64,000 nucleotides of DNA. It comes from Brevundimonas intermedia. Its GTDB lineage: Bacteria; Pseudomonadota; Alphaproteobacteria; Caulobacterales; Caulobacteraceae. Below, piece after piece: positions 25,953 through 36,218 of the stretch. Every line of letters starts with the position of its first letter. Positions within the stretch are counted from its first letter, which is position 1. Below the pieces are notes generated by a model that had not been told where the DNA came from, searched no databases, and saw nothing but the letters and a program-made list of their open reading frames with translations. The translations under genes and the position numbers were made by a program. The DNA lies in the NCBI RefSeq assembly GCF_004614235.1, contig NZ_SPVH01000002.1, positions 186,001 to 250,000 of the forward strand, written 5' to 3'.

Positions 25953-27314
25953 ATGACCGACAACGCGCCGCTGACCCGGACCGTCCTCATCGAGGCCATG
26001 TCCAAGGGGGCCAAGCCCAAGGACCAGTGGCGCATCGGCGCCGAGCACGAGAAGTTCGGCTTCGACAAGACCACATTGGCGCGCCCCGGCTACGAAGGCC
26101 CGAATGGCATCAAGGCGATGCTGGAGGGCCTGCAACGGTTCGGCTGGTCGCCGGTCGAGGAGAACGGCTTCCTGATCGGGCTGGAACGTCGCAACGCCGA
26201 GGGCTTCATCGCCTCGGTCAGCCTGGAGCCCGGCGGCCAGTTCGAACTGTCCGGCGCGCCGCTTCTGACCATCCACGACATCTGCAACGAGACCGGCCAG
26301 CACCTGATGGAGGTCAAACAGGTGGCCGATCAGCTGGGCGTCGGCTTCCTGGGCGCCGGCTTCGACCCGCTGTGGACCCGCGAACAGGTGCCGGTCATGC
26401 CCAAGGGCCGCTACGACATCATGCGCGCCTATATGCCCAAGGTCGGGACCCTGGGCCTGGACATGATGCTGCGCACCTGCACCATCCAGGCCAATCTCGA
26501 CTTCGATTCCGAAGCCGACATGGTGGCCAAGTTCCGCACCTCGTTGGCGCTTCAGCCCATCGCCACCGCCCTGTTCGCCTGTTCGCCCTTCACCGAGGGC
26601 CGTCCCAACGGCTTCCTGTCGGCCCGCGCCAATGTCTGGACCGACACCGACGCCGATCGCACCGGCATGCTGGGCTTTGTGTTCGAGGACGGTTTCGGCT
26701 TCGAGCGCTACGCCGACTATGCGCTGGACACCCCCATGTATTTCGCCAAGCGCGACGGCCATTACGTGGACGCCTCGGGCCAGTCGTTCCGCGATTTCCA
26801 GGCCGGCAAGCTGCCCGCTCTGCCCGGCCAATACCCGACGATCAAGGACTGGAACGACCACCTGACCACCCTCTTCCCCGAGGTGCGGCTGAAGGCCTAT
26901 CTGGAGATGCGCGGCGCCGACGGCGGCCCGTGGAGCCGAATCTGCGCCCTGCCCGCCCTGTGGGCCGGCGTGCTGTACGACGCGCCCTCGCTGGCCGCCG
27001 CCTGGGATCTGGTCAAGGACTGGGACATCGCCGACCACGAACGCCTGCGCCGCGACGTGACCCGCCTGGGCCTCAAGGCCGAGGTCGCGGGCCGGTCGGT
27101 GCGCGACATCGCCGTCGATCTGATCGACATCGCCAAACAGGGTCTGAAGAACCGAGCCTGCTTCTCGGGCGGCATGGTGGACGAGCGCGGCTATCTGTCG
27201 GAACTGGAAGACATCGCCGACAGCGGGATCACCCCGGCCGAACGCCTGCTGGACCTGTATCACGGCGCTTGGCAGGGCGACGTGAAGCGCATCTACGCCG
27301 ACTTCGCCTATTAG
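25953..27314 (+). CDS. gshA: Glutamate-cysteine ligase (plant/alphaproteobacterial type)
   Basis: First, ATP-dependent step of glutathione synthesis, joining glutamate and cysteine. The 453-aa protein has the GCS2 signatures WRIGAEHEKFGF (about residue 29), ASVSLEPGGQFELSG (about 88), MPKGRYDIMRAYMP and LRTCTIQANLDFDSEADM, and an aromatic-rich active-site lid around the EDGFGFERY stretch. The length fits the plant-like class that is redox-regulated in plants. The gene stands alone after rsmE (89-bp gap) and overlaps the convergent hypothetical gene by 4 bp. Its product supplies glutathione for gloB at 34661 in this same window. Confidence 0.94.
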   Translation: MTDNAPLTRTVLIEAMSKGAKPKDQWRIGAEHEKFGFDKTTLARPGYEGPNGIKAMLEGLQRFGWSPVEENGFLIGLERRNAEGFIASVSLEPGGQFELSGAPLLTIHDICNETGQHLMEVKQVADQLGVGFLGAGFDPLWTREQVPVMPKGRYDIMRAYMPKVGTLGLDMMLRTCTIQANLDFDSEADMVAKFRTSLALQPIATALFACSPFTEGRPNGFLSARANVWTDTDADRTGMLGFVFEDGFGFERYADYALDTPMYFAKRDGHYVDASGQSFRDFQAGKLPALPGQYPTIKDWNDHLTTLFPEVRLKAYLEMRGADGGPWSRICALPALWAGVLYDAPSLAAAWDLVKDWDIADHERLRRDVTRLGLKAEVAGRSVRDIAVDLIDIAKQGLKNRACFSGGMVDERGYLSELEDIADSGITPAERLLDLYHGAWQGDVKRIYADFAY

Positions 27315-28036
27315 GGCACGGTGTAGTCCGAGCAATCCGGCAGCGCGCTGTCCGGCCGGTATTCGCCTGCCACTGCGTCAAAGGTGAAGCGGCGGCTGAA
27401 GCTGCATTTCGGATCGCGCACCGTGACTAGGTCGGCGGGTTTCAGCGGCGGCTTCTCCAGCGAATCCTCCAAGCGCGACGCGCCGCGCGGATAGGCGGTC
27501 GCCGTGGTGACATAGTCGAACACAGGCATGTCGCCGGCATCGCCTGCGGCCGTCAGCGTGGCATCGAACCCGTATTCGTCGTGACAGGCGCCGGCCCTCT
27601 GTTTCATGTCCTCTTCGCTGAAACAGGCGCGGATCATCAGCTCCGCACCGATCGGCACGGCCAGGACCGGCATGGTCCCGGCGTCGCCCCGCGCGTTCAG
27701 CCGATACAGCCGTAGCTCCGTCGCCTGGCCCCCGCCGCCGGAATACATGCTGCTGAGCCCGACCTCGACCCCGGCCAGGAAACCACCGTCGGGCAGGCGC
27801 GCCAGCCGGACCCACGGCTGGAAGGTCTCGACCGCACCGTCCGAGGCCTCAAGCCCCGGCGGCAAGGCGCCGGCGGCCCGCACGATCGGCCGAACGACCG
27901 GCTCTTCGTCCTGCACCAACCCCACGCACCACGCCCCGTCGGCGGTGCAGGCCCGGTCGTCAGTGAGGGTCAGCGGCTCCAGCCGGTCGGACGGGGCGGC
28001 CTGGACGGCGGCGATCAAGAGAAAGGCGGTGATCAT
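27311..28036 (-). CDS. Hypothetical secreted protein
   Basis: A 241-aa protein with a short signal peptide (MITAFLLIAAVQAAPS) and no family I recognise. The mature part has two Cys-containing ends (RACTADGAWCVGLV near the N-terminus; DPKCSFSRR and LPDCSDYTVP at the C-terminus) and central Cys in RACFSEED and GACHDEYGF, suggesting disulfides in the periplasm. A Gly-rich loop MYSGGGGQ is near residue 100. Its 3' end overlaps gshA by 4 bp. It is divergent from the PAS hybrid kinase. Confidence 0.7.
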   Translation of the reverse strand: MITAFLLIAAVQAAPSDRLEPLTLTDDRACTADGAWCVGLVQDEEPVVRPIVRAAGALPPGLEASDGAVETFQPWVRLARLPDGGFLAGVEVGLSSMYSGGGGQATELRLYRLNARGDAGTMPVLAVPIGAELMIRACFSEEDMKQRAGACHDEYGFDATLTAAGDAGDMPVFDYVTTATAYPRGASRLEDSLEKPPLKPADLVTVRDPKCSFSRRFTFDAVAGEYRPDSALPDCSDYTVP

Positions 28037-28146
28037 TGCGGCATCCTATCCGACATCGGTCCATGCGCCAGCGCAGACCGCCGTTCGCTGCAAAGGTCAG
28101 CTTAACGGATAGGCTTTACGCTGGCCTCAGTTCGAGAGAGTGCGCC

Positions 28147-29718
<1,572 letters not shown>

Positions 29719-29724
29719 GGTAGC

Positions 29725-30378
29725 TTACTTGCTCGGAGCCATCACGGTCGGCAAGGGGGTCTCGCGCTCTCCCCTCTGATTGCGCCACGTAAATCGGCTT
29801 TGATAGGCACGCCGTTGTTTGGCGACCTCATAAAGAACGATGCCCGAGCTCGTCCCTAGATTGAGGCTTTCGATCATGCCGAACATGGGAATGCTGACAC
29901 ACATCGCGCTACGCTCGACTGCGCGATCACTGATCCCTATCGCCTCGCTGCCAAACCAGACCGCAAGCTTCGGGTGAACCGTGTAGTCTCCCTCGTCCAG
30001 ATAGATGGAGGTTTTTCCCTTTACGTGGGGCGATGTGACGATTGAAACGAAGCCTTTGGCTTCGAGATAATCGAAACAGGCGTCCGTGTTGTCGAACCGT
30101 TTAACGATTGTCCACTTCACAGCAGAGACCGAAGTCTTTGAAACGGCCTTATCGTCGCGCAGCACTTGCCAATCGTCAGGCAAGTCTCCTCGCACATCGA
30201 CGACATAGACCTTCTCCACACCCATGGCGTTCACGTTTCGAATGACCGTGCCGATATTTCTCACGTCGGTCGGGTTCTCGATCACCGCGATCAAATTCTT
30301 GCACCTGAAAGGCTTGATCGCATCGGCGCGCGCCCGCACCGAGGGCTTGGACTTCGTCTCTTTTTCTAAGGGTTCCAT
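29725..30378 (-). CDS. TrmH/SpoU-family RNA 2'-O-methyltransferase
   Basis: SPOUT-class methyltransferase. The start ATG 30378 (MEPLEKE) is preferred over the upstream TTG. Of 217 aa, the core has AVIENPTDVRNIGTVIRNVN (motif 1, about residue 32), VWFGSEAIGISDRAVE (motif 2) and VSIPMFGMIESLNLGTSSGI (motif 3, with the knot Asn). The central section KFVSIVTSPH-like to YLDEGDYTV is not typical of tRNA Gm18 enzymes, so the target RNA is uncertain. Codon use is less GC-biased than in neighbours on both sides. With the adjacent parDE genes it looks like an acquired patch. Confidence 0.86.
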   Translation of the reverse strand: MEPLEKETKSKPSVRARADAIKPFRCKNLIAVIENPTDVRNIGTVIRNVNAMGVEKVYVVDVRGDLPDDWQVLRDDKAVSKTSVSAVKWTIVKRFDNTDACFDYLEAKGFVSIVTSPHVKGKTSIYLDEGDYTVHPKLAVWFGSEAIGISDRAVERSAMCVSIPMFGMIESLNLGTSSGIVLYEVAKQRRAYQSRFTWRNQRGERETPLPTVMAPSK

Positions 30379-30480
30379 CGGCCTCAACTAGCGCGGGATT
30401 TCGTATCTAACCGATACCTCGCATGCGAACATGCCGCCACCAAGTTAGTCCTAGCCTATCGAGACCGAAATTGACAAAGA

Positions 30481-30504
30481 CTGCCAATAGTTCAATTCTG
30501 GCAG
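30481..30504. promoter_or_regulatory. Inverted repeat before parD (candidate autoregulatory operator)
   Basis: CTGCCA (30481-30486) and TGGCAG (30499-30504) flank 12 AT-rich bases, 14 bp before the parD start. Type II antitoxins usually repress their own promoter through such sites. Confidence 0.45.
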
Positions 30505-30517
30505 TGAGGAGGCCACC

Positions 30518-30775
30518 ATGGCGACGATGAACATCTCCCTGCCCGATCCGATGAAGGCCTGGGTCGAGGAACAGGCGAAATCCGGCCGCTACGCCAACAC
30601 GTCCGACGTGGTGCGCGATCTGATCCGCCGCGAGCAGATCAAGGCCGAAAAGATCGCCCACTGGAACACCCTCATCGAAGAGGCCTACGCCTCTGGGATC
30701 AGCGAAATGACGTTTGAGGAGATCATCGCTGAGGCCCGCGCGGAAGCGCAGGACCGCGCCTCTCGGGCGGCATAG
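30518..30775 (+). CDS. parD: ParD-family antitoxin (type II, ribbon-helix-helix)
   Basis: An 85-aa antitoxin. The N-terminal ribbon-helix-helix domain reads MATMNISLPDPMKAWVEEQA, then GRYANTSDVVRDLIRREQIK. The flexible C-terminal half (IEEAYASGIS to RAEAQDRASRAA) wraps the toxin. It has a strong GAGGAGG ribosome site before ATG 30518. The toxin gene begins 7 bp after its stop, the standard antitoxin-first order. It neutralises ParE and, with it, represses the operon, probably through the inverted repeat at 30481. Confidence 0.92.
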   Translation: MATMNISLPDPMKAWVEEQAKSGRYANTSDVVRDLIRREQIKAEKIAHWNTLIEEAYASGISEMTFEEIIAEARAEAQDRASRAA

Positions 30776-30782
30776 CGGATCC

Positions 30783-31100
30783 GTGAGCGCCAGATATTCC
30801 AATGCAGCGAAACGCGATCTGATCGCCATCTATCTTGATGGTGAGGCGATGTTTGGATCGCGGCAAGCCGAAGCCTACACAACAGGCCTCAGCGCCACCG
30901 TCCGAATGATCGGCGACTATCCTCTTGCCTCTCGCCTCAGGACCGAACTCGATCTGCCCGTTCGCGTGCGAAGCTACAAAGCTCACGTCATCATCTACGT
31001 GATAGAAGAAGGTGGGGTTTTGGTGCTTCGGTTTCGTCACGGGCATGAAGATTGGCAGTCAGATCCGCTTGGTGGCGACGTGCACGAGGATACGCAATGA
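30783..31100 (+). CDS. parE: ParE-family toxin (RelE/ParE superfamily)
   Basis: ParE toxins typically poison DNA gyrase. The start is taken as GTG 30783 (VSARYSNAAKRDL); longer in-frame readings run back into parD. The 105-aa protein shows the ParE pattern: AAKRDLIAIYLDGEAMFGSR, then MIGDYPLASRLR, VRVRSYKAHVIIYVIEEGGV and the conserved C-terminal VLRFRHGHEDWQSDP. No frameshift is visible, so the module appears intact. Its stop overlaps the start of the DUF72 gene (ATGA), which may therefore be read through from the toxin-antitoxin promoter. Confidence 0.9.
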   Translation: MSARYSNAAKRDLIAIYLDGEAMFGSRQAEAYTTGLSATVRMIGDYPLASRLRTELDLPVRVRSYKAHVIIYVIEEGGVLVLRFRHGHEDWQSDPLGGDVHEDTQ

Positions 31101-31846
31101 CCCACCCCATCCATGTCGGCGTCGGCGGCTGGACGTTCGAGCCGTGGCGCGGGGTCTTCTATCCCGAGGGCTTGGTTCAGAAGCGCGAGCTGGAATATGC
31201 GGCGTCGAAACTGACCTCGATCGAGATCAACGGCACCTATTATTCGACCTTCAAGCCCGACAGCTGGCGCAAATGGCGCGATGAGACGCCGGCGGATTTC
31301 GTCTTTTCGGTCAAGGCCAGCCGCTACTGCACCAATCGCAAAGTCCTGTCCGAAGGCGGCGAGAGCTTCGATAAATTCCTGTCCCAGGGCCTGATCGAGC
31401 TGGGCGACAAGCTGGGGCCGATCAACTGGCAGTTCATGGGGACGAAAAAGTTCGACCCCGAGGATTTCGAAGGCTTCCTGAAGCTGTTGCCCAAGGAGAA
31501 GGACGGGGCACGGCTGCGCCATGCGCTGGAGGTTCGCAACCCGACCTTCGCCACCGAGCAGTTCTATGACCTGGCGCGAAAGTACGGCGCGGCCATCGTC
31601 TATGCCGTCGATGACGAGGAGCCGACCTGGCCCCAGATCGACGAGGCGACCGCCGACTTTACGTACGCCCGGCTGATGTCCAGCCGCGAGGACGAGCCGA
31701 CCGGCATGACGGCGGCCGAGCTGGACGCGGTGGCGGAGCAGAACAGGGCCTGGGCGAAACGCGGCGAGGTGTTCGCCTATTTCATCTCTGGCGCGAAGGT
31801 GCGGAACCCGGCGGCGGCTCAGGCGCTGATCGGCAAGCTGAAATAG
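31097..31846 (+). CDS. DUF72 domain protein
   Basis: A 249-aa TIM-barrel-like protein of unknown reaction. DUF72 signatures are VGVGGWTFEPWRGVFYPEGL (residues about 7-26), LEYAASKLTSIEINGTYYST, FVFSVKASRYCTNRKVL and ALEVRNPTF. The C-terminal part VFAYFISGAKVRNPAAAQAL is typical. Endonuclease-like and metal-dependent roles have been proposed for the family, none established. It overlaps parE by four bases, possibly a chance consequence of the toxin module inserting upstream. Confidence 0.88.
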   Translation: MTHPIHVGVGGWTFEPWRGVFYPEGLVQKRELEYAASKLTSIEINGTYYSTFKPDSWRKWRDETPADFVFSVKASRYCTNRKVLSEGGESFDKFLSQGLIELGDKLGPINWQFMGTKKFDPEDFEGFLKLLPKEKDGARLRHALEVRNPTFATEQFYDLARKYGAAIVYAVDDEEPTWPQIDEATADFTYARLMSSREDEPTGMTAAELDAVAEQNRAWAKRGEVFAYFISGAKVRNPAAAQALIGKLK

Positions 31847-31922
31847 CCGTCCGCGCGCTTGCGGACCTGCGCCCGCCGCCTCATCTGAGGCCGGCTCACT
31901 GCAAAGCCTGAAGGACTTCCCC

Positions 31923-32984
31923 ATGCCGATCGCCACACGCGCCTTCGCCGCGACCGCCGCCGACAAGCCGCTGACGCCCTATAGTTTCGACCGCCGCGAT
32001 CCCGGCCCGGACGACGTGCTGATCGACGTCAAATATTGCGGCGTCTGCCACTCCGACCTGCATGCCGCGCGCAGTGAAAGCGGCCGTTCGACCTATCCGC
32101 TGGTGCCGGGTCACGAGATCGCCGGCCTGGTCAAGGCGGTGGGCGCCAACGTCACCCGCTTCAAGGAAGGCGACCGCGTCGGCGTCGGCTGCATGGTCGA
32201 CAGCTGTCGCGAATGCGCCTCGTGCCAGGAAGGCGTCGAGCAGTACTGCGTCCCCGGCTTCACCGGCACCTATGGCGGCAAGGACAAGAAGGGCGGCACG
32301 AACGAGACCATCACCCAGGGCGGCTACTCCGACCATATCACTGTGGATCAGCATTTCGTTCTGTCCATCCCCGACAGCCTGGCGCTGGACGTCGCGGCGC
32401 CCCTGCTGTGCGCCGGCATCACCACCTATTCCCCGCTGAAGGAATGGGGCGTCGGACCGGGCTCGAAGGTGGCGGTGATCGGCCTGGGCGGCCTGGGTCA
32501 CATGGCGGTCAAGCTGGCGGCGGCCATGGGAGCGGAGGTCACCGTCCTGTCCACCTCGGACCGCAAGAAGGCCGACGCCGAGCGCATGGGCGCCAAACAC
32601 TTCCTGATCAACTCCGACAAGGACGCGATGAAGGCGGCGGCCGAGAAGTTCGACCTGATCATCAACACCGTCTCGGCCACGCACGAGATCGCCAGCCACG
32701 TCCAGCTTCTGGCGCGCGACGGCGCCATGATCATGCTGGGCCTGACGACCGAGGGCCTGCCGGTCTTCGCCCTGCCGCTGCTGTGGCGTCGTCGCCGCAT
32801 CGCCGGCTCGCTGATCGGCGGCATCAAGGAGACGCAGGAAATGCTCGACTTCTGCGCCGAGCACGGCATCGCCTGCGACATTGAGACCATCGCCCCGGAC
32901 CAGATCAACGACGCCTATGAGCGGATGCTGAAGTCCGACGTGCGCTATCGCTTCGTCATCGACATGGAAAAGCTGGCCGCCTGA
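31923..32984 (+). CDS. Zinc-dependent NAD(P) alcohol dehydrogenase (YahK/cinnamyl-ADH-like)
   Basis: Medium-chain dehydrogenase/reductase reducing aldehydes, usually with NADPH in this subgroup. The 353-aa protein has catalytic-zinc ligands in YCGVCHSDLHAAR and VPGHEIAGLV, and the structural zinc Cys cluster in SCRECASCQEGVEQYC. The Rossmann motif is VIGLGGLGHMAVKLAAAMG, followed by SDRKKADAERMGA. The C-terminal IGGIKETQEMLDFCAEHGI matches YahK-like enzymes. It is monocistronic with a strong hairpin after the stop. A role in aldehyde detoxification is inferred. Confidence 0.94.
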   Translation: MPIATRAFAATAADKPLTPYSFDRRDPGPDDVLIDVKYCGVCHSDLHAARSESGRSTYPLVPGHEIAGLVKAVGANVTRFKEGDRVGVGCMVDSCRECASCQEGVEQYCVPGFTGTYGGKDKKGGTNETITQGGYSDHITVDQHFVLSIPDSLALDVAAPLLCAGITTYSPLKEWGVGPGSKVAVIGLGGLGHMAVKLAAAMGAEVTVLSTSDRKKADAERMGAKHFLINSDKDAMKAAAEKFDLIINTVSATHEIASHVQLLARDGAMIMLGLTTEGLPVFALPLLWRRRRIAGSLIGGIKETQEMLDFCAEHGIACDIETIAPDQINDAYERMLKSDVRYRFVIDMEKLAA

Positions 32985-32994
32985 CGCCCGAGGA

Positions 32995-33025
32995 ACGCGA
33001 CGGAAGCATGAAACTTCCGTCGCGT
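32995..33025 (+). terminator. Terminator-like hairpin after the alcohol dehydrogenase
   Basis: ACGCGACGGAAG (32995-33006) pairs perfectly with CTTCCGTCGCGT (33014-33025), with a 7-base loop, 11 bp after the stop. There is no long T-run. Confidence 0.65.
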
Positions 33026-33114
33026 CAGATTCACGCCTTGCGCCTGCCGCTTCCGACGTTAATCCTCAGACCCGACAAGGCCTTCCAAGGGCCGGCATAG
33101 GGACAGGAGACGAT

Positions 33115-33840
33115 ATGACGCGCGTAGCTTTCGTGACGGGCGGGACCCGCGGCATCGGCAAGGCCATCGTTCAACGCCTCTCGGAAGACGGCTTCAAGGT
33201 CGCCGCCGGCTATTCCGGCAATGACGAGGCGGCCCAGGCCACGGCCAAGGCGCTGGGCGTCATGGTGGTGAAGGGCAACGTCGGCAGCTTCGACGACTGC
33301 GCCCGCGCGGTGAAGGACGTCGAGACCGAACTGGGTCCGATCGACATCCTGGTCAACAACGCCGGCATCACCCGCGACGGCTTCTTCCACAAGATGAGCC
33401 ACGACCAGTGGTCCGACGTGATCCGCGTCAACATGGACAGCGTCTTCAACATGACGCGCCAGGTCATCAACGGCATGCGCGAACGAGGCCACGGCCGCAT
33501 CGTCAACATCTCCTCCATCAACGGCCAGAAGGGCCAGATCGGCCAGACCAACTATTCCGCCGCCAAGGCCGGGATGATCGGCTTCACCAAGGCGCTAGCG
33601 CTGGAGAATGCGCGCAAGGGCGTGACCGTGAACTGCATCGCGCCCGGCTATATCGACACCGAAATGGTCGGCGCCATGGACCCCAAGGTGCTGGAAGGCA
33701 TCATCAGCCACATCCCCGTCGGCCGCCTGGGCAAGGGCGAGGAGATCGCCGACATGGTGTCCTGGCTGGTGGGCGAGCGTGCCGGATATGTCACAGGCTG
33801 CACACTGTCGCTGAACGGCGGTCAATACCTGGTCGGTTGA
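33115..33840 (+). CDS. phbB: Acetoacetyl-CoA reductase (PhbB-like short-chain dehydrogenase)
   Basis: NADPH-dependent reduction of acetoacetyl-CoA to 3-hydroxybutyryl-CoA for polyhydroxybutyrate. This is a 241-aa SDR. The cofactor motif is VTGGTRGIGKAIVQRL (residue about 7), then NNAGITRDGFFHKMSHDQW, a PhbB-type segment, catalytic Ser in IVNISSINGQKGQIGQTNYS with YSAAKAG Tyr/Lys, and the C-terminal SLNGGQYLVG. The INGQKGQ/GQTNY pattern favours PhbB over FabG. No thiolase or PHA synthase is nearby. The gene is preceded by ACAGGAGAC. Confidence 0.85.
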   Translation: MTRVAFVTGGTRGIGKAIVQRLSEDGFKVAAGYSGNDEAAQATAKALGVMVVKGNVGSFDDCARAVKDVETELGPIDILVNNAGITRDGFFHKMSHDQWSDVIRVNMDSVFNMTRQVINGMRERGHGRIVNISSINGQKGQIGQTNYSAAKAGMIGFTKALALENARKGVTVNCIAPGYIDTEMVGAMDPKVLEGIISHIPVGRLGKGEEIADMVSWLVGERAGYVTGCTLSLNGGQYLVG

Positions 33841-33889
33841 GCCGGTCTTCGCCCAAAATCCGCCGCGCGCGGGTTTCATCAAAACAGTC

Positions 33890-34657
33890 ATGAACTTGTT
33901 GGGATCGGTCACGGCGAAAAAATCGCCACGCGTGACTGCGATGGCCGTCGCCGCCATCGCAGTCATCGGCGTGAGCGTCGTCGCGCCTGTGGTCATCCCG
34001 TCCGAAAGCCACGCCCAGTCGCGCCGCACGGTTCCGCCGACCGCCCGTTACGTCAGCAGCAACGGCCAGGGTTTCATTCTGGATACCTCGGGGTCGCGGC
34101 CGCTGATGCGGCTGGAACGTTCGACCGAGGTCTGGGTGCTGCGCCCCACGCCGGCGCCGCGCGGCGACATCATCTATCGCAACGACAACGGCGATCAGGT
34201 GCTGCGCGTCACGCCTGACGGCGGCGTGACCCTGTATACGACCACCGCGCCGCAGGGCTCGCCCGCCTCGCGCGTCGGCGACGCCCAGGGCCTGGCCAGC
34301 GCAGCCATGACCGGCGCCCAGCTGGTCGATTATTTCATGCGTCAGAGCTATCGCGCCAGCCAGGCGATGGGGCGGCTGATCGTCATCGACGTGGACATCC
34401 AGCCCGGCTCGGAACAGGTCGCCGCCGACACCGTCTCGGCCGCCAGCGACGCCATCGTCCGCATGGCCCGCTCGTCCAACCTGCGTTCTCAGGTCGAGCG
34501 GGTGCGCCGCGTCGTGGTGTCCGATCAGGGCCGTCCGTCGGTCACCCTGGTCCAAGGCACGCTGCGGATCGTCATCGACGCCGACGCCGGCATCGCCGGT
34601 CGCCCGTCCTCCGCCCGGATCGTGCGGGTCGTGGGCGGCGACGCCCTGAACCGCTAA
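33890..34657 (+). CDS. Hypothetical exported protein (possibly DUF4908)
   Basis: A 255-aa protein with a long N-terminal signal/membrane region (residues about 16-42, ending SESHAQS). The soluble part includes RYVSSNGQGFILDTSG, ERSTEVWVLRPTPAPRGDII and VTPDGGVTLYTTTAPQGSPA. Later come a helix-rich domain and the VTLVQGTLRIVIDADAG strand. It resembles Caulobacterales-specific uncharacterised proteins annotated DUF4908, but I cannot confirm this. It is probably periplasmic. It lies 49 bp after phbB on the same strand and converges on gloB with a 3-bp gap. Confidence 0.65.
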   Translation: MNLLGSVTAKKSPRVTAMAVAAIAVIGVSVVAPVVIPSESHAQSRRTVPPTARYVSSNGQGFILDTSGSRPLMRLERSTEVWVLRPTPAPRGDIIYRNDNGDQVLRVTPDGGVTLYTTTAPQGSPASRVGDAQGLASAAMTGAQLVDYFMRQSYRASQAMGRLIVIDVDIQPGSEQVAADTVSAASDAIVRMARSSNLRSQVERVRRVVVSDQGRPSVTLVQGTLRIVIDADAGIAGRPSSARIVRVVGGDALNR

Positions 34658-34660
34658 GAC

Positions 34661-35383
34661 CTAGAAGGCGTCCTTGGCGGCCCGCCGAGCGGCGAACTGA
34701 TCCGCATCCGTCGCGGTCAGGAACGGATTGAACCGCTTCTCCACCCCTAGCATCGTCGGCACGGTCGGTTCGCCCCGATCCCGCGCGGCGAATATCGCCT
34801 CGGCATGGGCGGCGGTCTCGGGCCGGTCGTCCAGGCTCAGGGTGAAGCGGGCGTTCGAGGCCGTATATTCGTGCGCGCACCAGATCACCGTCTGATCGGA
34901 CCAGGCCTTCAGGTTCTGCAGACTGTCGAACATCTGCTCCGGCGTGCCTTCGAACAGCCGCCCGCAGCCCAGGGCGAACAGGGTGTCGCCGGTGAAGGCC
35001 AGCTCATCCGCCGGTGCGTGGAATACGACATGGCCCAGCGTGTGGCCCGGCGTCGCCGTGACCTCGAACCGCGTCTCGCCCACCATCACCACATCGCCGT
35101 CCGCGACCACGCGGTCCAGCGGCGCGACCTTGCGCACCTCCTCCGGCCCCACGATCTCGCAGCCCGTCTCGGCCTTCAGCTGGGCGTTGCCCTCGGTGTG
35201 ATCAGGGTGCCAGTGGGTGTTCAAGATCAGGTCCAGCCGCCCCCAGCCCAGCCCCTCCAGCTCTTCCAATATCCGCGCCGCGTCCGGCGTATCGACCGCC
35301 GCGACGACGCCCGTCGCGGCGTCGCGGATCAGGAAGCCGTAGTTGTCGCTGCGGCAGGGGAAAAGATGCACATCCAGGGTCAT
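34661..35383 (-). CDS. gloB: Hydroxyacylglutathione hydrolase (glyoxalase II)
   Basis: Second enzyme of the glyoxalase pathway, hydrolysing S-lactoylglutathione to lactate and glutathione. The 240-aa metallo-beta-lactamase fold has the binuclear metal motif NTHWHPDHTEGN (about residue 55), further ligands in ATPGHTLGHVVFH and LAFTGDTLFALGCGR, and WCAHEYTASNARF. The C-terminal substrate-binding domain ends VEKRFNPFLT. It is divergent from a methyltransferase gene across 46 bp. The glutathione needed would come from gshA at 25953. Confidence 0.94.
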   Translation of the reverse strand: MTLDVHLFPCRSDNYGFLIRDAATGVVAAVDTPDAARILEELEGLGWGRLDLILNTHWHPDHTEGNAQLKAETGCEIVGPEEVRKVAPLDRVVADGDVVMVGETRFEVTATPGHTLGHVVFHAPADELAFTGDTLFALGCGRLFEGTPEQMFDSLQNLKAWSDQTVIWCAHEYTASNARFTLSLDDRPETAAHAEAIFAARDRGEPTVPTMLGVEKRFNPFLTATDADQFAARRAAKDAF

Positions 35384-35429
35384 GCAGCCATCCTAGCAGC
35401 AGGGCCGCCGACAGGCCTATAGTGCGCCC

Positions 35430-36170
35430 ATGCGGCGCAGCATCGACGAGCTTCGAACCTTCTACGGCGAGCCGACCGGGGCGCTTGCGCGACGGCTGGT
35501 GGCGCGACGGCTGGACGACGCCTGGGGCGAGGCGGCCGATTGCGACGTTCTGGGCATCGGCTATGCGACGCCGTGGCTGGACGCCTTCGTCGGCGCACGG
35601 CGCGTGGTCGCGGCCATGCCGGGCGGACAAGGCGTCGAACACTGGCCGACCGTCGGGCGCAACCGCACCCTGCTGGTGGACGACCGCCGCCTGCCCTTCC
35701 CGGCCGGGTCGTTCGACCGGATCCTGCTGGTCCATGCGCTGGAGGAGGCGGACGATCCCGCCGCCCTGCTGCTGGAGGCCGTGCGGGCGCTGTCGCCGAC
35801 GGGACGGATCATCCTGGCGGCGGCGGCGCGCGGCGGCCTGTGGGCGCGGGCCGACGACACCCCCTTCGGTCATGGCCGACCCTTCACCCGGCGTCAGCTG
35901 GAACGGCTGGTGCGCGACGTGGGGCTGGAGCCGATGGCCTGGTCTCAGACCCTGTATGCGCCGCCCTGGGCGCCGATGCTGAGGCTGGCCGACGGGTTCG
36001 AACAGGTGGGCCGCCACGTCTTTCCCGGAACCGCCGGCCTGATCCTGCTGGAGGCCTCGCGCCAGAACTATGCCCGCATCCGGCCCAGCGGCCATGCCCA
36101 GCGCGTCGCGGCCCCGGTCCTGACGCCCCAACCGGCGACCCTGTCGTCGCGACGAAAGCCTCACACCTGA
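35430..36170 (+). CDS. Class I SAM-dependent methyltransferase domain protein
   Basis: A 246-aa protein with a Rossmann-type methyltransferase fold. A degenerate motif I is in DVLGIGYATPWLDAF (about residue 39). The motif-II-like LLVDDRRLPFPAGSFDRILL and ALEEADDPAALLLEAVRALS match the Methyltransf_11 layout, and GRIILAAAARGGLWAR covers motif III. The usual Gly-rich G-x-G-x-G loop is weak. The substrate is unknown. Proteins of this type sit head-to-head with gloB in several Caulobacterales as far as I recall, which is context and not proof of function. The C-terminal 35 residues are basic and low-complexity. Confidence 0.75.
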   Translation: MRRSIDELRTFYGEPTGALARRLVARRLDDAWGEAADCDVLGIGYATPWLDAFVGARRVVAAMPGGQGVEHWPTVGRNRTLLVDDRRLPFPAGSFDRILLVHALEEADDPAALLLEAVRALSPTGRIILAAAARGGLWARADDTPFGHGRPFTRRQLERLVRDVGLEPMAWSQTLYAPPWAPMLRLADGFEQVGRHVFPGTAGLILLEASRQNYARIRPSGHAQRVAAPVLTPQPATLSSRRKPHT

Positions 36171-36218
36171 CGCGGAGTTGACCCCCGCGCCATCTGGTCG
36201 GCGAGGCGAAACCGCCTT

